Shown piece after piece: positions 1-9,974 of a DNA stretch of 64,000 nucleotides. Source of the DNA: Bacteroidales bacterium (GTDB lineage Bacteria; Bacteroidota; Bacteroidia; Bacteroidales; F082). Position numbers and translations under genes: made by a program. The stretch is from contig JAKSMW010000005.1 in assembly GCA_024400395.1 (NCBI GenBank), forward strand, positions 1-64,000, in the 5' to 3' direction. The notes under the pieces were generated by a model, which did not search any database, was not told where the DNA came from, and saw only the letters and a list, made by a program, of their open reading frames with translations. Each line of letters starts with the position of its first letter. The first letter of the stretch is position 1.

Positions 1-1184
1 TTTACAAGAGAGGTTTCCGCGGCTCGGTCATCTGCACCAACGCCACACGCGAGCTTTGCTCGATAATGTTGCCCGACAGCGGTTTCATACAGGAAAACGA
101 CGTGCATTGGTTCAACAAGAAACGCTCGCGTCAGGGACAGAAACCTGTCGAGCCGATTTATACCGAAAAAGACGCCCGCGCCTGCATGGAACTTTTCATC
201 TCAACAGAACAAAACCGTCGTTTTTATATTGACAAAGACATCAGCGTGAAGTTCTACAACACTGGTCACATGCTCGGAAGTGCCTGTGCCACAATAAGAA
301 TCGAAGAAGACGGCAAGGTCACAAACATCGGTTACACCGGTGACATCGGCCGTGACCACAACTATCTGCTGAAACCGCCGGCGCGTTTCCTTCAGTGCGA
401 TTATCTCATCACCGAGAGTACATACGGTGACAGACTCCACGAGGACAAAGCTGGCACCGAACAGAAACTTTTAGACATCATTTATCACACTTGCGTTGAG
501 AAAAAAGGCAAACTCATAATCCCGTCGTTCGCCATCGGAAGGACGCAAGAGATTGTGTATCTGCTGAATAACTTCTATAACGAAGGGAAACTGCCTCGTA
601 TCCCGGTTTATGTTGACAGTCCGCTTGCGACCAACGCCACGTCGATTTTCAGGATGCACCTCGATGATTTCAACAAGGATGTCGCGGAGGTTCTTGAATA
701 TGATGACGATCCGTTTGGCTTCAACACGCTCCGTTATGTCACCAATGTCAATGTGTCAAAATCGCTTAACGCGACGAAAGAACCTTGTATCATCATCTCC
801 GCTTCGGGCATGATGGAAGCCGGACGCGTCAAACACCATATCGCAAACAGCATTGACCACGAGAAGAATACGATTCTTTGTGTCGGCTATTGCGCTCCGA
901 CGACATTGGGCGCAAGGCTGTTAAATGGAGAAAAAGAGATTTCCATCTTTGGAATGCCGCATAAGGTCAACGCCGAGATTTTCAGGATTGATGCGTTGAG
1001 CGGTCACGGCGACTACAAGGAGATGGCGCATTACCTTGAATGTCAGGAGCCGTCGAAGGTGAAAAAGGTGTTCATCGTCCACGGCGAGCGCGGCGTTCAG
1101 GAGAAATACGCACATTATCTCGCCAAGACCAACGGTTTCAAAGACATCGTGATACCGGAACCAGGCGAGACGTTTAAACTGTAA
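1..1184 (+). CDS. Metallo-beta-lactamase / beta-CASP RNase-like protein, 5' end missing
   Basis: The reading frame is open from base 3 (YKRGFRGSVICTNATREL...), so the gene starts left of the window and this is its C-terminal part. Seen: TGDIGRDHNYLL and TESTYGDRLH, then SASGMMEAGRVKHHI and SGHGDYKEM near the end, followed by a final HGE. These are the late MBL-fold metal ligands plus the beta-CASP and RMMBL blocks of the Ysh1/CPSF-like family of RNA-processing nucleases. The HxHxDH motif must lie upstream of the window. By family knowledge it would be a zinc-dependent RNA nuclease or exonuclease in the cytoplasm; its substrate in Bacteroidota is not known to me. No terminator is obvious after the stop, and the next gene has its own promoter. 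Confidence 0.9.
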   Translation, partial: YKRGFRGSVICTNATRELCSIMLPDSGFIQENDVHWFNKKRSRQGQKPVEPIYTEKDARACMELFISTEQNRRFYIDKDISVKFYNTGHMLGSACATIRIEEDGKVTNIGYTGDIGRDHNYLLKPPARFLQCDYLITESTYGDRLHEDKAGTEQKLLDIIYHTCVEKKGKLIIPSFAIGRTQEIVYLLNNFYNEGKLPRIPVYVDSPLATNATSIFRMHLDDFNKDVAEVLEYDDDPFGFNTLRYVTNVNVSKSLNATKEPCIIISASGMMEAGRVKHHIANSIDHEKNTILCVGYCAPTTLGARLLNGEKEISIFGMPHKVNAEIFRIDALSGHGDYKEMAHYLECQEPSKVKKVFIVHGERGVQEKYAHYLAKTNGFKDIVIPEPGETFKL

Positions 1185-1260
1185 GGTCATAAAAAGTTTT
1201 GAAATGCAGTTTTTGCATTGTTTAAAATCAAATAAATATTAGTTGCAAGATAATTATTCT

Positions 1261-1268
1261 TATCTTTG
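1261..1268 (+). promoter_or_regulatory. Bacteroidota -7 box for the MBOAT leader
   Basis: TATCTTTG matches the TAnnTTTG -7 consensus. A TTG lies upstream at 1243-1245, but the spacing is shorter than usual, so the -33 assignment is weak. Transcription would begin near 1275 and leave a leader of about 240 nt before the ATG at 1515. Confidence 0.65.
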
Positions 1269-1411
1269 CAGCCGCAAAAAAGTAGTTGTAAGAAACAGAA
1301 AGTTAAGAACATAGACATATTATAAAGAAGCGTTTGCTGTTTACATGATTTTCAAAAATCGCCAATTTTTAGAGTTCATCATTTGTAAATGTGCGCGAAT
1401 GCTCACCGGTC

Positions 1412-1510
1412 AGGTGTGGGCTTCCGTATTTTGATGAACGGGTGTTTGGCGATACCTTGAAAGTAAGTAGGGAAGTAACACACCTTTTTTATTTGTGTCA
1501 TCAAATACGG
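1412..1510 (+). promoter_or_regulatory. Structured leader with terminator and competing start-proximal helix
   Basis: Two helices can form but their arms interleave. Helix A pairs AGGTGTG (1412-1418) and CTTCC (1421-1425) with GGAAG (1471-1475) and CACACCT (1479-1485) and is followed at once by a T-run (1485-1490), so it looks like an intrinsic terminator with a large loop. Helix B pairs CCGTATTTTGATGA (1424-1437) with TCATCAAATACGG (1498-1510), 13 pairs with one bulged T; its right arm ends 4 nt before the MBOAT ATG. A and B cross each other, so they form a pseudoknot or exclude one another. A small hairpin GGTGT/ATACC (1441-1456) sits inside. This is the expected layout of an attenuator or riboswitch expression platform. 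No known riboswitch class was recognised. Confidence 0.6.
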
Positions 1511-1514
1511 TGAT

Positions 1515-2971
<1,457 letters not shown>

Positions 2972-2972
<1 letters not shown>

Positions 2973-3868
2973 TGCTTATGAGATCTTTTTTAATTAAAAT
3001 ACTTGTTTTTATTACTATCACCTGCACTATTGGAATATTTGTTCAATCAAGAATTGAAAAAATCAACTTATTGGACAATATAGATGATAAAAATTTCGAA
3101 TGCATTTTTGATAGCATAATAAATGCCGACATTTTGATTATGGGTAATTCGCGTTCCTATACGAATTATTCAACTTTTATTTTGGATTCCATATTTAATT
3201 TGAGATCGTACATAATTGGAATTTCAGGCTATCCAATAGATTTTCAATACGAGCTAAAATTATTGCCATATTTAAAAAGAAATTGTTCGCCCCAATTAAT
3301 AATTCAAGAAATTAATACAATCGCTTTTCTTGATGATGCTAATGATCCTCTAAACGTTCTATTTTTAAAATATAATTATAAATCAGATTTTAAATATTAC
3401 AATGATTATGTAAATTTTTCTTTTTATGAAAAATACCTGCCACTATTAAAATATAAAGGAATGCTAAACGATGAATTATTTCACAAGGAGCTTCCTGGCC
3501 GATCGAAAGCATTTAAGCCACAGAATTATTTAGATGACGGTTTTTTTATTACAAAAATAGATACTGCTAAATTATGTAAATTCTATGAATACATGGATTT
3601 TTGTAACAGACAAAAAATGAAAATTATTTTTGTTTTTTCACCGATTTATCACGAAATGACTGACGCCACAATAAACATAGAAAAATTTTGGGATGTCATT
3701 AAAAAGATAGCATCTCAATATGATGTGCAAATTTTAGACTACACTCATAATTCAATGTGTAATGACACATCAATGTTCCGTGATTTAACTCATTTAAGAA
3801 AAAAAGGTTCTGAACTATTTTCCATCAAACTCGCACACGATATTGATTCACTCAATCTGCTGAAATAA
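2972..3868 (+). CDS. Membrane-anchored SGNH-hydrolase-like partner of the MBOAT protein
   Basis: 298 residues. The ATG overlaps the MBOAT stop by one base (TAATG), so the two are translationally coupled. A hydrophobic segment at about residues 6-24 is a signal anchor. ILIMGNSRSYTNYS (about 53-66) resembles SGNH block I with its nucleophilic Ser, and FRDLTHLRKKGSELF near the C-terminus supplies a DxxH pair like block V. Together with the MBOAT neighbour this suggests a periplasmic acyl-transfer protein of the DltD/AlgJ/AlgX type. Sequence similarity to any named family member is low by eye. The gene is very AT-rich compared with its surroundings and looks horizontally acquired. Confidence 0.65.
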
Positions 3869-4023
3869 TCCACTATCAATGACGTGATTCTACATACTTT
3901 TCCCTCACAGTTCATGTTTCAGTCTGGCATTTATTGGTCACGGATATGTGAATGCTGACACTGCGTATTGCTAATCCATTATGGCTCAATTGTATATTTC
4001 ACAATCTCGAATTTGAATTTTAT

Positions 4024-4410
4024 TCACACGAGGGTTATTCTTCCCAATTCCTCGGCGAATTTCCTTATACCATCCTGTATGCGCCTTACCGTTTTTGGAG
4101 ATGGCCTGCGATAACCGGTGACATAATGATTCAACTGCTTTCTGCTTATTCCTGTAATATTTTGTAAATCAGCAAGATTCATCCTGCCCTTGAACATCTG
4201 GAGAAAACTTGCCGTGTCGTATTCGCATTCAAATTCCATCTCAGCAAGCGATGGTTCCATCGATTTCGCTTCTTCGTATGAGTTCCGTAAATCATCCATT
4301 GCAGCAAAAACAGTTTTTCCCATTCCGAAAAAACCGATCTTTTCGTCAATTTCAGGCACCGCCTGATAGTTGCCGTTGTCGTTCCGTTCAACAATTACCT
4401 TTACAATCAT
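4024..4410 (-). CDS. hicB: HicB-family antitoxin with C-terminal HTH
   Basis: 128 residues. The N-terminal half (MIVKVIVERNDNGNYQAVPE...) has the partial RNase-H-like HicB fold, including the GFFGMGKTVFAAMDDL stretch; the C-terminal part (LADLQNITGISRKQLNHY, then PSPKTVRRIQDGI) is an XRE-like helix-turn-helix. HicB neutralises the HicA mRNA interferase and, through the HTH, represses its own operon. It lies 26 bp downstream of hicA in the same direction. The longer ORF in another frame over the same DNA is a shadow. Confidence 0.88.
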   Translation of the reverse strand: MIVKVIVERNDNGNYQAVPEIDEKIGFFGMGKTVFAAMDDLRNSYEEAKSMEPSLAEMEFECEYDTASFLQMFKGRMNLADLQNITGISRKQLNHYVTGYRRPSPKTVRRIQDGIRKFAEELGRITLV

Positions 4411-4436
4411 ATTATATTCAATTTATTTTAAAATAA

Positions 4437-4625
4437 TCAAAGACTGACTCCTGACTGTTTGCCGATATATTTCTGAAGAGGTGTCCTGATATCTTCATTG
4501 GCGTGTCTTGGTACTTGAAACCGCCGCTTTGTTATCGGACTGTACCACCATTCATGGTTCTTGCCTTCTTCGAGAAAGTAGCAGTCGGCTTTCTGCAACT
4601 TCCTCTTCAATTCAATCGTTCTCAT
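4437..4625 (-). CDS. hicA: HicA-family mRNA interferase toxin
   Basis: 62 residues when started at the ATG at 4625 (MRTIELKRKLQK...), the usual HicA length. An upstream in-frame start would add 15 residues but lies inside the operator and -7 box, so it is rejected. Seen: the dsRBD-like HicA pattern with the catalytic histidine in GKNHEWWYSPITKRRFQVPRH and the trailing DIRTPLQKYIGKQSG. HicA cleaves mRNA independently of the ribosome. It is first in the operon, followed by hicB. Confidence 0.88.
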   Translation of the reverse strand: MRTIELKRKLQKADCYFLEEGKNHEWWYSPITKRRFQVPRHANEDIRTPLQKYIGKQSGVSL

Positions 4626-4646
4626 GAAAGGATAAAATTGATGTGG

Positions 4647-4668
4647 CAAAGTTAGACAAAAATCTAAC
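4647..4668 (-). promoter_or_regulatory. hicAB promoter with palindromic operator
   Basis: On the minus strand TAACTTTG (4654-4647) is a good -7 box about 20 bp before hicA. It overlaps a perfect inverted repeat GTTAGA-N6-TCTAAC (4651-4668). An inverted repeat lying on the core promoter of a toxin-antitoxin operon is where the HTH of HicB would bind for autoregulation. Confidence 0.65.
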
Positions 4669-4693
4669 ATTATATTGTTAAAATTTTATTTTT

Positions 4694-5338
4694 TCACACC
4701 TTTTCCAAAAATTCCGCAAACTTACCGCTGACTTCGAGGTATTCGAAGAAATAAACGAAGTCGATGACATGTTCCGGCGTGATTTTCAAGGTGCCGTAAA
4801 TCTCGTCAAATGAATTTATTTCATCAAGCTCCGTGAGATATGAGACGAGCGTGTCTCTTATTTTCTCCTTGTCGGAAAGACAATAAAGCTCCAATAATAT
4901 GCAGATTGTGTTGTCAACGACATCGGGCCTCCCGAATGAGTCAATTGCAAGATACTTAAACAGTTTCGCTGTGTTCAGCGTGTCAACGAGCATCCTTCGC
5001 GTCTCTTGGCAATTGACGATTCTTGCCATCAGGTTGTCGAGAAGTAGGCTGAGATAGTCAAATTGAAGCTCGAAAAGCGACACTTTCACGACTTCGGGCA
5101 TGTCATCAATATAAAGATGCAACTCGCATTGCTCTCCGAATCCAACGTTGTCGGTCATGTCTCCGAACAAGGGGTTGTGGAGATTCTCGAAATAAAGCTG
5201 TGCGGCGAGGTTGATGGTCTCCCCGAAAATGTAATAAGCCTCGTCTTCATGTCCTTTCTTGAAAAACAGTGAGCACTCGATTCCGGCATTGAAAAGACTG
5301 CTGATTTTCTGTTGCAGAATGTTTTGGTTGTTAGTCAT
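4694..5338 (-). CDS. Hypothetical protein, 214 residues
   Basis: I do not recognise this protein. It is acidic, has no signal peptide or membrane segment, and is predicted by eye to be largely alpha-helical after residue 85. It has good codon usage and an ATG start. The C-terminal half (VDNTICILLELYCLSDKEKIR, then FAEFLEKV) has leucine-rich amphipathic helices. It lies between hicAB and the double-hairpin RNA, in an accessory pocket, and is read in the same direction as hicAB. Confidence 0.6.
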   Translation of the reverse strand: MTNNQNILQQKISSLFNAGIECSLFFKKGHEDEAYYIFGETINLAAQLYFENLHNPLFGDMTDNVGFGEQCELHLYIDDMPEVVKVSLFELQFDYLSLLLDNLMARIVNCQETRRMLVDTLNTAKLFKYLAIDSFGRPDVVDNTICILLELYCLSDKEKIRDTLVSYLTELDEINSFDEIYGTLKITPEHVIDFVYFFEYLEVSGKFAEFLEKV

Positions 5339-5379
5339 GTAAAAAAAATAAAAATATATCTCAATTTAAAAAAATATAG

Positions 5380-5387
5380 TATCTTTG
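5380..5387 (+). promoter_or_regulatory. -7 box driving the double-hairpin RNA
   Basis: TATCTTTG on the plus strand matches TAnnTTTG exactly. No coding region follows on this strand; transcription from here would run straight into the two hairpins at 5406-5518. No clear -33 TTTG is present. Confidence 0.6.
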
Positions 5388-5393
5388 CGCCGT

Positions 5394-5518
5394 CAAATTT
5401 GACCGAAAGCATCTTGAGACATAATAGTGTATTGGCTTCAGTCCTTGATGCTTTTTCTTTAGACAAAAGACACTGAAAGAAATAAGAGTGTATGACTTCA
5501 ATCTTCAGTGTCTTTTGT
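5394..5518 (+). ncRNA. Putative small RNA of two related hairpins
   Basis: Hairpin 1: AAAGCATC (5406-5413) pairs with GATGCTTT (5447-5454), with an inner GAC/GTC pair set, followed by TTTTTC. Hairpin 2: a perfect 15-bp stem ACAAAAGACACTGAA (5463-5477) with its complement (5504-5518). The stems are unrelated in sequence, but both enclose about 26 nt of nearly the same sequence: ATAA[T/G]AGTGTAT, then G[G/A]CTTCA[G/A]TC. Different stems with a conserved loop are a sign of selection on RNA structure plus a bound loop. A -7 box lies just upstream on the same strand. Hairpin 2 overlaps the last codons of the convergent gene at 5498-5959. I know no named RNA family that fits. Confidence 0.6.
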
Positions 5519-5959
5519 TAGTTCTGGGATTGTCACAGAATAGTGTAAAAAGTTTCCTATTTCTTGGACACCAACAATAATTTTCACCTCTCCAAATCCA
5601 ATCAAAAAGCTTTTTAGAATGTAAATGAAAACAAATTGAAAATTTCTCTTTTGTTTATTGCTTCTTGGCATATCTCCGGCATAATAATGCGCATTCTTAA
5701 TCAAGTTGATAGTGTTAAGTGCAGCAATCGTGGAGTCAATTGTGCGGGCTGCTTTTCTTGCGGCTTCATTTACGCTGGATGTGGTTATTCTTACCTTCAC
5801 ATTTCCAAGTGCGGGGCATGTTATGCTTTTGTTTACAAGTCTGGACAGTTCTTTAGTAAGGAAAATCCTCCTTTCTTGCACCGTTTGAGGTATCATTGCC
5901 AATGTCTCTTTGCCAACACAATTTCTTGTCCTTTTAAAATAACTTTTATCTTTTTCCAT
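5498..5959 (-). CDS. Putative LPD3/BECR-type nuclease-like protein
   Basis: 153 residues, no signal peptide. The block VKVRITTSSVNEAARKAART, then ALNTINLIKNAHYYAGDMP and VKIIVGVQEIGNFLHYSVT resembles domains of the barnase-EndoU-ColicinE5/D-RelE (BECR) and LPD3 group that occur on mobile elements and in toxins. This is an impression of pattern, not a verified match. The start is uncertain; an internal Met at residue 22 (MIPQTVQERRIF) is also possible. The final codons overlap hairpin 2 of the RNA read from the other strand, so the two transcripts would be antisense at their 3' ends. Confidence 0.5.
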   Translation of the reverse strand: MEKDKSYFKRTRNCVGKETLAMIPQTVQERRIFLTKELSRLVNKSITCPALGNVKVRITTSSVNEAARKAARTIDSTIAALNTINLIKNAHYYAGDMPRSNKQKRNFQFVFIYILKSFLIGFGEVKIIVGVQEIGNFLHYSVTIPELTKDTED

Positions 5960-6155
5960 AGATTTTTCTATAAAAACATGATTTTTTTCAGAAGAATTAT
6001 ACTCAAGTCAAACCATATTCGACACATAACGCCATGCGTAAAAGGTTGGCCTGTTTTCAGTTCTGATGGTGCAAAATTAAGATAAACAGCGACTTATGTC
6101 AAGAATTTTTATGTAAATTGTTTTTTACAAACACATTCGGAAAAGACGCAAAAAA

Positions 6156-6186
6156 GAGAGGAACACCGTGGTTTGGCGTTCCTCTC
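6156..6186 (-). terminator. Terminator of gyrB
   Basis: Arms GAGAGGAAC (6156-6164) and GTTCCTCTC (6178-6186); read on the minus strand the hairpin is followed by TTTTTT. It lies 28 bp after the gyrB stop. Confidence 0.8.
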
Positions 6187-6213
6187 GTGTCAAATGTTAT
6201 AAGATATTTACAA

Positions 6214-8184
<1,971 letters not shown>

Positions 8185-8226
8185 TTATGTTTAATTTCTT
8201 GTTTGTTCAAAATTTGTAAAAGCGTG

Positions 8227-8234
8227 CAAAGATA
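8227..8234 (-). promoter_or_regulatory. gyrB -7 box
   Basis: TATCTTTG on the minus strand, about 46 bp before the gyrB ATG. Confidence 0.6.
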
Positions 8235-8279
8235 AGAAATTTTTCTTTAAGAACCACCAAAAATGTGACTAAAAATATG

Positions 8280-9950
8280 CTAAAACTTATATTTCAAACC
8301 CAAAAACAACTCGAATCCCATGCTCGGATAATTATAATAAAGTTGGTATTTGTTGTGGATGAGATTGTGGATTTCCGCGAAGGCGACAAGGTCTTTATTT
8401 AATTGATAATCAGCTCCAAGTTGAATGTCGAGTGCGGTTTTCAATTCAATTTCCTGGGCGTTTTCGTCCAAAGCCCAGCGTTTGCCCATGACAAGTGCCG
8501 AGGCGTTGAATTTCCAAGCGTCGTCGAGACGGTAGTCGCCGCCGAGAGTCAGCTCGAATGCCGGCTTGTACCAGGCGCGCGAAATCGAATAGTTGTTGAA
8601 TGTCATCGACAACGAGGCGTTGGCGTCATCGTTGATTTTCCAGTTCACGTCAAACATGAATTTCCAAAGGTTGTAGTCCATGAAAGTCACGTCAAAGGCC
8701 TGCAAATGATAAATGGCGTCGTCTTTGTCGTAATTTGCGTAAAAGTCATAGTCGGGAATGTAGAACAAACCATTCTCCATGATGCGGTATCTTCCTCCGA
8801 TGTACAAGTCCAAGATGTTGAAAATGTTCATCTTGGCACCGAAATCAAAGTCAAAGGAGTTTTTCTCATAGCCGAAATCGCTCAGGTATGTGAAGTCTGT
8901 GGTTACAAACGGATTTTCTTTGACGATGGATTCGAAAGTGTTGATTTTTGAACAGCCGCCGAGTTTCGCGAAGAGTTCTAAGTCTTTGTTAAACAGAAGG
9001 AAACTGCCTTTGATGTCGGGGTAAAAACCGGCTTTCTCGTCTGTCTTGAAATCGACGTTAAAGCCGAGTTTCAGCCCGTAAAATTCGCCGTTCATGGTGA
9101 AGTTCGGTTTCAGGCCGATCATGAACTGGCTTTTGTAAACGTAATCGAAGTTGGCGCCAAAATCCACGTTGATTGTCTGTAAGTTATCGATGCTCTTTTT
9201 GCCAATCCAGCTGTCGGAATAGGCGAGGTGGGCGTTCACGTTTACTTGGTTTTCGTTGGTTCCTCCCACGATTCTGGCGTAATGGTAGTCGCCGCTGTAT
9301 TCTTGATACAGCTGTCTGTAGCTTGTCCCGATGGAAGTCCATTTCGCCCCAGCCTTCAGGGAATGGATGTTGCGGCCGTTGTCGTTTGTTATCTCGTTGC
9401 CAAGATAATCATCGTAAGAGCGCAAATGATACATGTCGTAATGGTAATTGCCGAAGATGTCGAGCTGTCCTGCCTTGAATTTGTTGGTGGTCACGATGTT
9501 TGCGCCGTTGTTCATGAATGTCGATTTCTTGTAGTCTTTCTGGTCGAGCCATGTAGAATAATGGTCGATGCCGACTTTCAGGCTCATTGTTTTCGACAGG
9601 TCTGAATAATGATGGTACGAGAAAACCGGCGACAGTCTCGTTCCGAAGGCCGCCTTGAGCATGTTGCCTTTGATGTCAGAATCCTGTGATGGTTTGTATT
9701 GCAACGCGCTCATCGTCTCCATTTCCAAGTCGTAGCCGTAGTCGAAGTCTTTCGTGCTGGCCTTGTATTCGGGGATGTTGAAGTTGTTTTTTGGCGTTTC
9801 GGGGTTTTTCACGAGCCGTTCGGAACGTTTGATCTGCGGTCGGTACGAACCTTCAACTGTCACCTGTTCGTTGTGTTCCTGCGCGTTTGAGCCGAAACTC
9901 ATTGTCAATGCCAAAATGCTTATAATCAGTGATTTTGAAATGTTTTTCAT
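8280..9950 (-). CDS. Outer-membrane beta-barrel protein of unknown function
   Basis: 556 residues with a cleavable signal peptide (ends ...SFGSNAQ). The mature protein shows the alternating aromatic strand pattern of a beta-barrel and ends in a typical outer-membrane signature (FELFLGLKYKF, terminal Phe). There is no TonB plug domain, so it is not a classical TonB-dependent receptor. The gene starts 24 bp after the stop of the large TPR gene on the same strand, so the pair is probably one operon: a periplasmic TPR protein plus its outer-membrane partner. The function of the pair is unknown to me. Confidence 0.75.
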   Translation of the reverse strand: MKNISKSLIISILALTMSFGSNAQEHNEQVTVEGSYRPQIKRSERLVKNPETPKNNFNIPEYKASTKDFDYGYDLEMETMSALQYKPSQDSDIKGNMLKAAFGTRLSPVFSYHHYSDLSKTMSLKVGIDHYSTWLDQKDYKKSTFMNNGANIVTTNKFKAGQLDIFGNYHYDMYHLRSYDDYLGNEITNDNGRNIHSLKAGAKWTSIGTSYRQLYQEYSGDYHYARIVGGTNENQVNVNAHLAYSDSWIGKKSIDNLQTINVDFGANFDYVYKSQFMIGLKPNFTMNGEFYGLKLGFNVDFKTDEKAGFYPDIKGSFLLFNKDLELFAKLGGCSKINTFESIVKENPFVTTDFTYLSDFGYEKNSFDFDFGAKMNIFNILDLYIGGRYRIMENGLFYIPDYDFYANYDKDDAIYHLQAFDVTFMDYNLWKFMFDVNWKINDDANASLSMTFNNYSISRAWYKPAFELTLGGDYRLDDAWKFNASALVMGKRWALDENAQEIELKTALDIQLGADYQLNKDLVAFAEIHNLIHNKYQLYYNYPSMGFELFLGLKYKF

Positions 9951-9974
9951 TTTTATTTTATTCTTTAGAAATGA

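Noticed and set aside
3952..4167. 71-residue plus-strand ORF at the 3' end of hicB
   Set aside because: Overlaps the HTH-coding part of hicB and has no promoter or family pattern.
5394..5959. Classical type III toxin-antitoxin (ToxIN-like)
   Set aside because: RNA repeats and protein are on opposite strands and convergent, only two repeats, and the protein does not look like ToxN/CptN/TenpN.
5636..6085. 149-residue plus-strand ORF over the nuclease-like gene
   Set aside because: Cys/Phe-rich shadow; the minus-strand frame has better residue composition and a recognisable domain pattern.
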